From Herbidospora galbida (GTDB lineage Bacteria > Actinomycetota > Actinomycetes > Streptosporangiales > Streptosporangiaceae), in NCBI RefSeq assembly GCF_005233835.1, contig NZ_SZQA01000018.1, forward strand, positions 62,001-126,000: a stretch of 64,000 bases of DNA, given 5' to 3'. Shown here piece by piece: positions 39,861-48,548 of this stretch. The position numbers and the translations under genes are program-made. Positions within the stretch are counted from its first letter, which is position 1; the number at the start of each line of letters is the position of its first letter. The notes beneath the pieces were generated by a model. That model was given only the letters and a program-made list of their open reading frames with translations. It was not told where the DNA came from and did no database searches.

Positions 39861-40633
39861 GCGGTCGCTTCCTTGCCGTTCTGCAGGCCGAGCTCCCCGC
39901 TGCGCCCGGCCGTGATGAGCTCCACGATCTGGGAGTGGGTGACGTCGGAGGTCTTCACCTGGGCGGCCATGCGGCCGAGGTACAACGCGGCGATCCGGTC
40001 GGAGACCGCGAAGACGTCGTTCATGTTGTGCGAGATGAGCACGACCGCGAGGCCCTTGTCGGCCAGACGGCGGACCAGCTCCAGGACCTGCGCGGTCTGC
40101 GCGACGCCCAGAGCGGCGGTCGGTTCGTCGAGGATGACGACCTTGCTGTTCCACAGGACGGCCTTGGCGATCGCGACCGTCTGCCGCTGGCCGCCGGACA
40201 GGCTGGAGACGTGCTGGCGGAGGGACTTGACCGTCCGGACCGACAGGCCCACGAGGGTCTTGGCCGCCATCTCCTCCATCGTGTCCTCGTCGAGGACCAG
40301 GCCGCGCTTGCGCTCCCGGCCGAGGAACATGTTCTGGACGATGTCGAGGTTGTCGCAGAGCGCGAGGTCCTGGTAGACGATCTCGACGCCGAGCGCGGCC
40401 GCGTCGCGGGGGCCGCCGACGCTGACCTGCCTGCCCTCGAAGTAGTACTCGCCCGAGTCGAAGGGGTGGATGCCCCCGATGCACTTGACGAGGGTGGACT
40501 TACCGGCGCCGTTGTCGCCGACAAGAGCGGTCACCTCTCCGGGATACACCGAAAAGGCGACATCGTGAAGGACCTGCACGGGGCCGAAACTCTTGTCGAT
40601 TCCGCGCAGTTCCAGAACGGGTGCCGTGGACAC
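39857..40633 (-). CDS. Sugar ABC transporter ATP-binding protein (single domain, XylG-like half)
   Basis: 258 residues: Walker A GDNGAGKST, Q-loop EIVYQDLAL, signature LSGGQRQTV, Walker B VVILDEPTAAL and H-loop LISHNMNDV. It has only one nucleotide domain where XylG and RbsA have two, so it presumably works as a homodimer. It is coupled to the permease by an ATGA overlap. Confidence 0.93.
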   Translation of the reverse strand: MSTAPVLELRGIDKSFGPVQVLHDVAFSVYPGEVTALVGDNGAGKSTLVKCIGGIHPFDSGEYYFEGRQVSVGGPRDAAALGVEIVYQDLALCDNLDIVQNMFLGRERKRGLVLDEDTMEEMAAKTLVGLSVRTVKSLRQHVSSLSGGQRQTVAIAKAVLWNSKVVILDEPTAALGVAQTAQVLELVRRLADKGLAVVLISHNMNDVFAVSDRIAALYLGRMAAQVKTSDVTHSQIVELITAGRSGELGLQNGKEATA

Positions 40634-40660
40634 GATGGGCTACTCCTGGTTCCAGAGAGA

Positions 40661-40701
40661 GGGGTACGGCCCACGCGTCGAGCGTGCGTGGGCCGTACCC
40701 C
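40661..40701. terminator. Perfect 16-bp hairpin between binding-protein and ATPase genes
   Basis: Bases 40661-40676 pair perfectly with 40686-40701 around a 9-nt loop. It sits between the stop of the lipoprotein gene and the ATPase start. Hairpins here usually protect or partially end the transcript so that more binding protein than ATPase is made. Confidence 0.7.
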
Positions 40702-40710
40702 CGGAATGAC

Positions 40711-41838
40711 TTAGCTGATTCCGGCTTCGGTGCACAGGGCGGCGAAGTCGCCGGTGCAGAGCTCTTCCTTCGTGACGTAGCCGTCGGCGACGACGTCCTT
40801 CACGTTGTCCTTGTAGATGGCGACCGGGGTCAGCAGGACGGCCGGCACGTCGGCGCCGGTCTCGCTGTCCTTGACGGTGCCGGTGGCGGCGGGCTTCTCA
40901 CCCTTGGCCAGCGCGATGGCCAGCTGCGCGGTGGCGTCGGCCTCCTGCTTGACGGCCTTGTAGACGGTCATGCACTGGTCGCCGGCGAGGATGTTCTGCA
41001 GGCCCTGCGCGGTGGCGTCCTGGCCGGTGACCGGGACCTTGCCGTTGAGGTTGTTCTTCTTCAGCACCGCGATGGCGGCGTTGCCGAGGCCGTCGTTCGC
41101 GGCGAGCACGCCGGCGATCTTCGGCTCCTTGGTGAGCTGCTGCTCGAAGAGGGTGCCGGCCTGGGCGTTGTCCCAGTCGGGAACCGAGTCCTCCGGGCCC
41201 TTGACGTAGTCGCCCGAGTCGAACTTCGGCTTGAGCACGCCGTCGTAGCCCTCCTTGAAGAGGGTGGCGTTGTTGTCGGTCGGCGAGCCGTTCAGGTAGG
41301 AGATGATCGGCTTCTCGGCCTTGGCGTCGTCGAGGCACTTCGACAGGCCCTCGCCCTGGAGCTTGCCCACGGCGGTGTTGTCGAAGGAGACGTAGTAGTC
41401 GGCCTTGCCGCCGAGGGTGAGGCGGTCGTAGTCGATGGTGGCGATGCCCTGGGCCTTGGCCTTGTCGAGGACGGCCTTGCCGGTGCCCGAGTCGAGGTTG
41501 ACGATCGCGAGCACGGTCACGCCGCCGGTGATCATCTGGTCGGCGATGGTCTGGAACTGGGTCTTGTCACCCTGGGCGTTCTGGATGTCGTAGGCGACAC
41601 CCGCGGCCTTGAACGCCTCTTCGAGGTACTTGCGGTCGGCGGTCTCCCACCGGGCGGAGGACTTGCTGTCGGGGAGGATGACGCCGATCTTGCCCTGGGG
41701 AGCGGCGGCGGACGTCGCGGGGGCGGCGCCGGTCGTCTCGGGAGCTGCGCCGGTGCCCTCGTCACCCCCGCCACACGCGGTGAGACCGAGGGAAAGGGCC
41801 GCGAAGGCGGCGCCGATGCTGAGGATCCCCTTGCGCAT
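40711..41838 (-). CDS. Sugar ABC transporter substrate-binding lipoprotein (XylF-like)
   Basis: 375 residues with lipobox GLTACGGG (Cys at about 22), a short Thr/Ala linker, and a type-1 periplasmic binding fold beginning KIGVILPDSKSSARWETADRKY, typical of XylF. Further marks are YVSFDNTAVGKLQG and VLAANDGLGNAAIAVLKK. It feeds the XylG/XylH-like subunits encoded downstream. Confidence 0.93.
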   Translation of the reverse strand: MRKGILSIGAAFAALSLGLTACGGGDEGTGAAPETTGAAPATSAAAPQGKIGVILPDSKSSARWETADRKYLEEAFKAAGVAYDIQNAQGDKTQFQTIADQMITGGVTVLAIVNLDSGTGKAVLDKAKAQGIATIDYDRLTLGGKADYYVSFDNTAVGKLQGEGLSKCLDDAKAEKPIISYLNGSPTDNNATLFKEGYDGVLKPKFDSGDYVKGPEDSVPDWDNAQAGTLFEQQLTKEPKIAGVLAANDGLGNAAIAVLKKNNLNGKVPVTGQDATAQGLQNILAGDQCMTVYKAVKQEADATAQLAIALAKGEKPAATGTVKDSETGADVPAVLLTPVAIYKDNVKDVVADGYVTKEELCTGDFAALCTEAGIS

Positions 41839-41900
41839 GATGCGTGGGTCCTTTCTGGCCGGGGGTCTATCGGGGGGTGTGACTCACCTAATGGGTGAAT

Positions 41901-41915
41901 GTTGTTTGAGACAAC
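41901..41915. promoter_or_regulatory. Inverted repeat in the sugar-importer promoter, candidate ROK operator
   Basis: GTTGTTTGAGACAAC has 5-bp arms around a 5-nt centre, 63 bases before the lipoprotein start. On the minus strand it overlaps a plausible -35 (TTGTCT) spaced 17 bases from TTAGGT. ROK repressors bind T/A-rich repeats of this sort. Confidence 0.45.
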
Positions 41916-42035
41916 GTAAGCCCAAGGGAACTTGGGGGAAAGACACGGGACGGTAACGTTTGTTGCCCGGGGTAACAATGGAGAAACGTACCCGCAAAGA
42001 ACCCCGCCACCCCACCAAGGCCGGGTAAAAAGCAT

Positions 42036-42068
42036 CGAGCCGCCCAGGTCACAGACCTGAGCGGCTCG
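42036..42068 (-). terminator. Rho-independent terminator of the SdpI-like gene
   Basis: CGAGCCGC pairs with GCGGCTCG and AGGTC with GACCT inside a two-part stem; on the minus strand a TTTTT run follows after four bases. It lies 12 bases beyond the stop of the SdpI-like gene. Confidence 0.8.
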
Positions 42069-42080
42069 CGGTGAGACGCG

Positions 42081-42743
42081 TCAGCGCGTCCGGACCGCCG
42101 CGCGCAGCAGCATCACCCCGAAGATGACGGCGACGAGCGCCGCCGATCCCACGGCGGCCAGCATGGGCGGCACCCAGAACGCCGCCACCGCGCAGACCGC
42201 GCCCAGCGCCACCATCGCGACCCCGCCCCAGCGCTGCGACCGCTGCCAGGCCAGCGCCCAGCGGCCCCGCGCGTCGTCGGGTCCGACGGCCGACGGGGCG
42301 ATCTTCGGCAGCACGTTGCCGAGTCCCATGAGCAGCACCCCGAACCCCACCGCGACCGCCCGCTCCAGCGGGAAGCCGTGCCCGGCCGCGGTGAGCAGGA
42401 ACCCGGTGTGCACCACGATGAGGAACAGCGGCAGCAGCGTGAACAGCGTGTTCATGGTCCGGACCTGCGCGTCGGGGCTGGCCACCAGGCGGGGGTCGAC
42501 GTGCGGCTTGAGCCGGTTGCCGAGCTTCGTGGACGCGACCATGACCCCCGCGATGACCAGCAGCACCCCCGGCGTCGCGGCCACCGCGACGAGTTTGGGC
42601 ACCGCCGAGCCCGCCCGCGTCGGAGTGGGGTCACGGGTCACGACGAGGTCGGGGAGGGAGTCCCACAGCGCCACGCCCACGCCGGCCATGACGGCCACGC
42701 TCAGGGCGGACACCGCGATCCCCGTCCACGGCCGCTGGTTCAT
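42081..42743 (-). CDS. SdpI/DUF1648-like membrane protein (possible immunity protein)
   Basis: 220 residues with about six membrane segments; an N-terminal DUF1648-like region (GVALWDSLPDLVVTRDPTPT) and the SdpI-type middle GNVLPKIAPSAVGP near residue 143 are recognisable. SdpI gives immunity to the killing peptide SdpC in Bacillus and is paired with the ArsR-like SdpR, as here. Start overlaps the regulator stop (ATGA). Its closeness to the lanthipeptide locus may be coincidental. Confidence 0.75.
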   Translation of the reverse strand: MNQRPWTGIAVSALSVAVMAGVGVALWDSLPDLVVTRDPTPTRAGSAVPKLVAVAATPGVLLVIAGVMVASTKLGNRLKPHVDPRLVASPDAQVRTMNTLFTLLPLFLIVVHTGFLLTAAGHGFPLERAVAVGFGVLLMGLGNVLPKIAPSAVGPDDARGRWALAWQRSQRWGGVAMVALGAVCAVAAFWVPPMLAAVGSAALVAVIFGVMLLRAAVRTR

Positions 42744-43060
42744 ACCGCCTCCTTCATCGGCCGCAGGGCGCCCAGGCGGGCGACGGTGGCGTGCTCCTGG
42801 CTCATCAGGCCGAACACCAGGCAGAGCACGTCGTCCATGACGGAGGTGTTGAGCCGGTACCAGATCGTGGTGCCGTCGCGTTCGCCGACGATCAGGTCGG
42901 CGTCCTTCAGCACGTTGAGGTGTCCGGACAGAGTGGGCCGGGCGATGGTCAGGTGGTCGGCGATCTCGCCGGCCGACAGCTGGTCGTGTTCGTGCAGGAT
43001 CCGGAGGACCTCGCGGCGCCGGGTGTGCGCGAGTGCCTCGAACGTGCGGCCGGTAACCAT
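42740..43060 (-). CDS. ArsR-family regulator (SdpR-like)
   Basis: 106 residues with the ArsR winged helix: TRRREVLRILHEHDQLSAGE, IARPTLSGHLNVLKDADLI and VGERDGTTIWYRLN. No metal-binding Cys pair is seen. ATG 43060 has GGGGAG upstream. It is coupled to the SdpI-like gene, the same two-gene arrangement as sdpR-sdpI. Confidence 0.88.
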   Translation of the reverse strand: MVTGRTFEALAHTRRREVLRILHEHDQLSAGEIADHLTIARPTLSGHLNVLKDADLIVGERDGTTIWYRLNTSVMDDVLCLVFGLMSQEHATVARLGALRPMKEAV

Positions 43061-43158
43061 GGACAGCTCCCCGATCTGCCGGAAACTGATCACGACTCTA
43101 GGGAGACGCCGCACGGGGCACATCCGGCCCGCGACATGTGCGGGTCACGTCGTCGACC

Positions 43159-43198
43159 ATGACGATCGTCATTGCCGCAGATGGGCACAGATGGGCAC
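43159..43198. promoter_or_regulatory. Palindrome plus tandem repeat in the SdpR/kinase divergent region
   Basis: ATGACGATCGTCAT (43159-43172) is a perfect 14-bp palindrome. Seven bases further AGATGGGCAC occurs twice in tandem (43179-43198), within 50 bases of the kinase start. They may be binding sites for the SdpR-like regulator and for the response regulator. A TATGCT -10-like box lies just before the kinase ATG. Confidence 0.45.
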
Positions 43199-43243
43199 GT
43201 CTGCGCCCTGTGCCCCCTCCTCCGGCGCCGTTATGCTCCGCCT

Positions 43244-44473
43244 ATGCCGGACGTCATGCCATTGGCCCAAGTCGGGCCGTGGGTGAATTTCCCGCAGGGT
43301 CGTCCCCCGATCGTGTTCAAGATCTTCTTCTGGGGGTCGGCCCTCGTCAGCGCGCTGGTCGTGGGCATCAACCTGCTCGCGCTCGACCGCGTGGCCGGCG
43401 ACGGGCCGATGCGGGCGTTCTTCGTGCTGAGCGCGGTGGCGCTGCCGGTGACCTGCCTGCTCTGGCCGCTGCTGCCCTGGCAGGCGTCGGTGTCGCCGCT
43501 GCGGAAGACGGCCACCGTGGTCTTCCTCGGGTCGAGCCTGCTGCTCATCTCGGGCGGCGGGGTGGCCGCGCTGCTGGTGGTCAGCGTGGCGGTCGGCAAC
43601 GCGCTGGTGGTGTACGGCCTGCGCGGCGGCATCGCCTTCGCCGCCATCACCGGCCTGTTCTACCTCGTGCTCGGCCTGCTCAACCCCGGCCAGAGCCTGG
43701 TCGCCTCGATCGTGTCGGGCGCGGTCGTGCTGCTGCTCTGCCTGATCATCCTGGTCGTGGTGGTGGCGATGATCGAGGCCAACCGCCGCTCGGAGGAGAC
43801 CGCCGCCCTGCTGGCCGAACTGGAGGAGGCCCACGCGGAGCTGCGCGGATACGCCGACCGGGCCCGCGAGCTGGCCATCGCCGAGGAGCGCGCCCGCCTC
43901 GCCCGCGACATGCACGACTCCGTCGGTCACTACCTGACCGTCATCAACCTGGGGCTGAGCAACGCCCGCCGCTACCGCGACCGCGACCCGCAGGAGGCCT
44001 GGAACGAGGTGCACCAGGCCCAGGACCTCACCCGGGAGGCCCTGGCCGACTCCCGCCGCTGGGTCAGGGCGTTACGCCCGCTGCGCATGGACGGCAAACG
44101 CGGCGTCGAGGCGCTGGCCACCCTGGTCGAGTCGTTCGGCGGCGCCGACACCACGCTGACCTTCACCGCCCGCGGCGACTGGCCCGGCCTCGACGGCGAC
44201 CGGGAACTGCTGTGCTTCCGCGCCGTACAGGAGGGACTGACCAACGTGCTGCGGCACGCCAAGGCGGCCAACGTCGAGGTCACCCTCGACTGCACCCCCG
44301 AGAAGGTGACCATCGTCATCTCCGACGACGGCCGCGGCGCCGACCGCGCGGCCCGCACCGACGGCGCCGGCCTGCGCGGCCTGCGCGAACGGGCCGAAGC
44401 GGTCGACGGCACCGTCGAGTCGTGCACCGCGCCCGGCGAAGGGTTCACCCTCCGCGTGACGGTGCCCGCATGA
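43244..44473 (+). CDS. Two-component sensor histidine kinase (NarL/DesK-type, HisKA_3)
   Basis: About 409 residues: six membrane segments in the first 170 residues, a linker helix (SEETAALLAELEEAHAELRG), the HisKA_3 box ERARLARDMHDSVGHYLTVI with the phosphorylated His, and an ATPase domain with VQEGLTNVLRHAKA (N box) and DDGRGA. ATG 43244 lies seven bases after a TATGCT -10-like box, so the transcript may be leaderless. Coupled to the response regulator (ATGA). Confidence 0.88.
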   Translation: MPDVMPLAQVGPWVNFPQGRPPIVFKIFFWGSALVSALVVGINLLALDRVAGDGPMRAFFVLSAVALPVTCLLWPLLPWQASVSPLRKTATVVFLGSSLLLISGGGVAALLVVSVAVGNALVVYGLRGGIAFAAITGLFYLVLGLLNPGQSLVASIVSGAVVLLLCLIILVVVVAMIEANRRSEETAALLAELEEAHAELRGYADRARELAIAEERARLARDMHDSVGHYLTVINLGLSNARRYRDRDPQEAWNEVHQAQDLTREALADSRRWVRALRPLRMDGKRGVEALATLVESFGGADTTLTFTARGDWPGLDGDRELLCFRAVQEGLTNVLRHAKAANVEVTLDCTPEKVTIVISDDGRGADRAARTDGAGLRGLRERAEAVDGTVESCTAPGEGFTLRVTVPA

Positions 44474-45126
44474 TCCGTGTGCTCCTCGTGGACGACCAGC
44501 TCCTCATGCGCGAGGGCCTGCGCAAACTGCTGGAGATCGAGCCCGGCATCGAGGTCGCCGGGGCGGCCGACGACGGCGTGGAGGCGCTCGACCTGCTCGA
44601 CCGGCTGCCGCCGGAGCACTATCCGCACGTCGCGCTCATCGACGTGCGGATGCCGCGGATGAACGGGGTCGAACTGGTCGCCCGGCTGCGCGAGGAGCAC
44701 CCCGACGTCGCCCCGGTGATGCTGACGACCTTCGACGACGACGACTTCATCTTCGGCGGGCTGCGCGCCGGCGCGCAGGGCTACCTGCTCAAGGACATCG
44801 CCCCCGACCAGCTCGTCGACGCGATCGGCCGGGCGGCCAGGGGCGAGACCGTGCTCGGCGGCCCGGCCGCCGAGCGGGTGGTGGCCGCGCTGCGCGGCCT
44901 GCCCGACGAGCCGGCCCGCGACGACGAACCGGCCCCCCTCTCCGATCGCGAGTTCGAGGTCGCGCAACTGGTGGGCGAGGGCGCGTCGACCCGCGACATC
45001 GCCAGGAAGCTGCACATCACCACCGGCACCGCCAAGAACCACATCTCCAGCTGCCTGCGCAAACTCGGCCTGCGCGACCGCACCCAGCTGGCGGTGTGGG
45101 CCGTTCAGCACACCGGCGAGGCCTGA
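44470..45126 (+). CDS. LuxR/NarL-type response regulator
   Basis: 218 residues: receiver domain with phospho-acceptor Asp at about 58 (ALIDVRMPRMNG), conserved Lys in YLLKDIAP, and a LuxR helix-turn-helix (LSDREFEVAQLVGEGASTRDIARKL...). Coupled to the kinase. It converges on the exporter operon of the lanthipeptide locus, in the place RamR occupies in the SapB (ram) cluster, and may control the LanKC promoter repeats. Confidence 0.9.
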   Translation: MIRVLLVDDQLLMREGLRKLLEIEPGIEVAGAADDGVEALDLLDRLPPEHYPHVALIDVRMPRMNGVELVARLREEHPDVAPVMLTTFDDDDFIFGGLRAGAQGYLLKDIAPDQLVDAIGRAARGETVLGGPAAERVVAALRGLPDEPARDDEPAPLSDREFEVAQLVGEGASTRDIARKLHITTGTAKNHISSCLRKLGLRDRTQLAVWAVQHTGEA

Positions 45127-46805
45127 GCTCCGACGAGTTCGGCGTAGAGCGGCGAGGCGGCGACCAGCGTCTCGTGCCGTCCGAACCAGGCCCGCGCGCC
45201 GTCGAGCAGCAGGATCTCGTCGGCCCGCAGCGCCGAGGCGGCCCGGTGGGCGATCACGACGAGCGTGCCGGGCCGCTCCCGGAAGGCCCGCTCGGCCCGC
45301 GCCTCGGCGGCGGGGTCGAGATGGCAGGTGGCCTCGTCGAGCACGACGAGGCGGGCACGGCTCGCGTGGGCGCGCGCGAGGGCGACCAGCTGCCGCTGCC
45401 CGAGCGACAGCGCGTCCGGATCGAGCCGGGCGTCGAGGTCGTCGCCCAGCAGGGCGTCCGCGCCGACCGCGCGGACCGCCTCGCGCAGTTCCGCGTCGGT
45501 GGCCTCCGGGTGCAGGTAGCGGAGGTTGTCGCGGACCGTGCCGGTGAAGACGTAGGACTCCTGCGGCAGCAGCGCGACGTGTTCGCGGGCCGGGGGCGAC
45601 CCGCCGACGGTGACGAGGCCGCCGTCAGGGGCCCCCAGCCCGGCCAGCAGCAGGGCGAGGGTGGACTTGCCGATGCCGCTGGGACCGATGACGGCCAGGT
45701 GGCCGCCGTCGGGGACGTGGAAGCTCAGGTCGCGCAGGACGGGTTCGGCGCCGGGGTCGTAGGCGAAGGTGAGCCGGTCGGCGCGCACCTCCGCCGTCGC
45801 CGGAGCCGGCGCCGTCGCGGGCGGGGCGGCCGGGGTGGCCCTGATCGTCTCGGTCAGCCGGCCGAGTGTGACCGAGAGCTGCAGGCCCGAGCCGCCGACC
45901 AGGTCGGTGAGGGTCTTCATGGCCGGGTCGAGGTGCATCGTCAGGTAGGTGGCCGCGCCGATGACCAGGCCCACGGTCAGCCCCCGGCCGAGCAGCCACG
46001 GCGTCGCGACGATGAGCGACAGCAGTGGCAGGTAGCCGCCGATCGCGGTGACGACGCTCCGCGCGGCCAGCGCCCGCGCCATCCGCTGCTGGGCGTGCCG
46101 TTCGGCCGCCATGGCCGCGCCCACCTCGGCGGTGACCTGGCCGGCGCGGCCGAACGCGGCGATGTCGCGGTGCCCGGCGAACGCGGCGGCGGCGTCGGCC
46201 GAGACCCGCTCCCCCGCCGTCAGCGCCGCCCGCTGCCGCCGCGCGAGGCTGGGCAGCAGCAGCCCGAACAGCGCCGCCGACACGATCACCGGCGGGATCG
46301 TCACCCAGACGACCTCCCCGGCCAGCGCGCTCAGCCCGAACACGGCCGCCGCCGTGGTGAAGACGAACCGGCGCAGCCCGTTCAGCAGAGCCGTCACGGT
46401 CCGGCGCACCGACTCGACCTGCTGGGTGATCCGCGCGGTCGACGCCCCGTCGGGCAGCGCGTGTTCCGGCCCGTGGACGAGTCCCGCCACCACCGCCCGC
46501 AGCAGGTCGTCGCGTAAGGGCTCGATGACCGAGCCCAGCAGCGGATAGGTGAACCGCGACGCCACCGCCCCCACGGCGTACGCCGCCAGCACCCCCGCCA
46601 GCCACCACAGCCCGGTCGCCAGGTCGCCGGCGAGGAAGCCCCGGTCGACCGCCCTGGCCATGAACAGCCCCGACGCCATCGCGGGCAGCGCCTCCACCGC
46701 CGACCAGAACCCCAGCAGGACGAGCTCCCGCCTCCTGGCCCGCAGCGACCGGCCGAGCAGCCGGAACCCGGTTTCACGCCCGGTGTCACGCCCGGTGTCA
46801 GACAT
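45105..46805 (-). CDS. ABC exporter subunit (fused membrane and ATPase domain), RamB-like
   Basis: 566 residues: six-helix membrane domain, then the ATPase with Walker A GPSGIGKST, a degenerate signature LSLGQRQL and a normal Walker B LVVLDEATCHLD. The degenerate signature complements the degenerate Walker B of the partner at 46798, the mark of a heterodimeric exporter with one active site. It overlaps the partner by eight bases and the convergent regulator by 22. It likely exports the lanthipeptides encoded upstream. Confidence 0.85.
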   Translation of the reverse strand: MSDTGRDTGRETGFRLLGRSLRARRRELVLLGFWSAVEALPAMASGLFMARAVDRGFLAGDLATGLWWLAGVLAAYAVGAVASRFTYPLLGSVIEPLRDDLLRAVVAGLVHGPEHALPDGASTARITQQVESVRRTVTALLNGLRRFVFTTAAAVFGLSALAGEVVWVTIPPVIVSAALFGLLLPSLARRQRAALTAGERVSADAAAAFAGHRDIAAFGRAGQVTAEVGAAMAAERHAQQRMARALAARSVVTAIGGYLPLLSLIVATPWLLGRGLTVGLVIGAATYLTMHLDPAMKTLTDLVGGSGLQLSVTLGRLTETIRATPAAPPATAPAPATAEVRADRLTFAYDPGAEPVLRDLSFHVPDGGHLAVIGPSGIGKSTLALLLAGLGAPDGGLVTVGGSPPAREHVALLPQESYVFTGTVRDNLRYLHPEATDAELREAVRAVGADALLGDDLDARLDPDALSLGQRQLVALARAHASRARLVVLDEATCHLDPAAEARAERAFRERPGTLVVIAHRAASALRADEILLLDGARAWFGRHETLVAASPLYAELVGAQASPVC

Positions 46806-48462
46806 GGATCGGCTCCCGTTCCGCGCCGAACAGGCCGCGATAGTCGGCCTGTTCGAGCAGGTCGGCGTGGGGGGCGACGGCGCGGATCCCGGTGCCGTCG
46901 AGCCAGATGACCAGGTCGGCGCGGGCGGCCAGGGAGGCGCGGTGGGTGGCCACCAGCCGGGTCGCCGGATGCGCCGCCAGGGCGCGGCTGATGTGCAGTT
47001 CGGTCACGCTGTCGACGCTGGAGACGGCGTCGTCGAGGAGCAGCAGCCGGGCGGGGCGGGCCAGCGCCCGCGCCAGGCCGAGCCGCTGGCGTTCCCCGCC
47101 CGACAGGGGCGCGTCGGCGCACGGGGTGGCGTATCCGGCGGGCAGGCGGCGGACGAACGTGTCGGCCCTTGCCAGCCGCGCCGCCTCCTCAGCGCCGCCG
47201 CCCGATCCGAACCCGATCGCGTCGGCGACGGTCCCCGGCAGGTACGCGGGCCGTTCGAAGGCCCAGCTCACCGCGCCGGCCAGGGCGGGCGGCGACAGGT
47301 CGCGCAGCGGCACGCCGTCGAGCCGCACCTCGCCCTCCTCGGGGTCGAGCAGGCGTCCGGCGAGCATGAGCAGGGTGGATTTGCCCGCGCCCGACTCCCC
47401 CACCACGGCGGCCATCGCGCCGCCGGGGATCGTGAGGTCGGCGTACCGGCCGGGACCGCAGACCCCCCGGAAGGTCAGTTCGCCGGGACCGGCGGGCAGC
47501 TCCCGGGTGCCGCGCGCGGTCGCCCCGACGGTCAGCACCTCGGCGAGGCGGCGGGCGCCGGCCCGCGCCTGGGCCAGCGCCATGAAGGCGTTGGCCTGGT
47601 TGAACAGGCCGAAGGCCATGCCGGCGTAGGCGGTCGCCGCGGTGAACTGGCCGGGGGTCAGCGAGCCCGCCAGCAGCGTGTATCCGGCGGTGGCCACCAC
47701 CGCGACCTGGATGAGCGGCAGCACCAGCGACGCGTGCAGGTTCATCCGGCCCTGCAGCAGCCACGACGCCCGCCCGGCGCGGTGGAGCTCGGGCAGGCCG
47801 GTGAGGATCCGGTCGATCTCGCGGCCCTCTGCCCCGGCGGCGCGGACGCTGCGCAGGCCGGTCAGCACCTCGGTCAGCCGGCCCGCGATCGAGCCCTGGA
47901 CGGTCATGTAGTCGGTCATCAGCGGCGAGGCGCGCCCGACGAAGAACCGGATGATGAGGGTCACGATCGGCGCGCCGACCGCGAAGGCGACGCACAGCCG
48001 CCAGTCGATCAGGAACAGCGCGACCAGCGCGCCGCCCGACATCAGCAGCGACCCGATCCACCCGGCGGCCAGCGGCACCACCGAGGCGACCTCGCCCGTG
48101 TTGGTCAGGAGCCGGGTCGTCAGGTCGCCGGTCGAGAACGCCGCCCGTTCGCGCACCCCGAGCCGCAGCACGTGTCCGAGCAGGTCACGCCGCAGGCCCA
48201 GCACGAGCGTGTTGACATGCCATGGCGACACGAGCAGGCTGGCGATGTCAAGGAGGATCAGGACGGCCACCAGTCCGGCCAACCGGCCGACGGTGCCGAG
48301 ATCACCCCCGGTGGTCTGGGCGTCGACGGCCGCGGCGAGCAACGCCGGCAGGGCGAGTGCGGCGGCCGAACGGCTCAGGTCGAGGAGCAGCAGCACGACG
48401 CTCCAGGCCGGGTTGGCCGTCACCGTCTCGATCAGCAGCCGGGCGGCAGGGGTGCGCGGCAT
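46798..48462 (-). CDS. ABC exporter subunit (fused membrane and ATPase domain), RamA-like
   Basis: 554 residues: membrane domain followed by an ATPase domain with Walker A GESGAGKST, signature LSGGERQRL and a Walker B reading LLLLDDAVSS, where Asp replaces the catalytic Glu. This matches the inactive side of a heterodimeric exporter. No peptidase C39 domain is present, so leader removal must be done by another enzyme. GGAGG precedes the ATG. It follows the five precursor genes after a hairpin. Confidence 0.88.
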   Translation of the reverse strand: MPRTPAARLLIETVTANPAWSVVLLLLDLSRSAAALALPALLAAAVDAQTTGGDLGTVGRLAGLVAVLILLDIASLLVSPWHVNTLVLGLRRDLLGHVLRLGVRERAAFSTGDLTTRLLTNTGEVASVVPLAAGWIGSLLMSGGALVALFLIDWRLCVAFAVGAPIVTLIIRFFVGRASPLMTDYMTVQGSIAGRLTEVLTGLRSVRAAGAEGREIDRILTGLPELHRAGRASWLLQGRMNLHASLVLPLIQVAVVATAGYTLLAGSLTPGQFTAATAYAGMAFGLFNQANAFMALAQARAGARRLAEVLTVGATARGTRELPAGPGELTFRGVCGPGRYADLTIPGGAMAAVVGESGAGKSTLLMLAGRLLDPEEGEVRLDGVPLRDLSPPALAGAVSWAFERPAYLPGTVADAIGFGSGGGAEEAARLARADTFVRRLPAGYATPCADAPLSGGERQRLGLARALARPARLLLLDDAVSSVDSVTELHISRALAAHPATRLVATHRASLAARADLVIWLDGTGIRAVAPHADLLEQADYRGLFGAEREPIHV

Positions 48463-48490
48463 GATGAGATGTCCTCCGATAAGCGGCGGG

Positions 48491-48517
48491 AGCCGGGGCG
48501 TTACGGTCGCCCCGGCT
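48491..48517 (-). terminator. Hairpin between precursor array and exporter genes (attenuator)
   Basis: AGCCGGGGCG and CGCCCCGGCT form a perfect 10-bp stem with a 7-nt loop, between the last precursor gene and the exporter. It probably ends a fraction of transcripts so that precursors are made in excess over the exporter. Confidence 0.7.
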
Positions 48518-48548
48518 CACGCTGACGGTCACGTCACATGCGGGTCGC

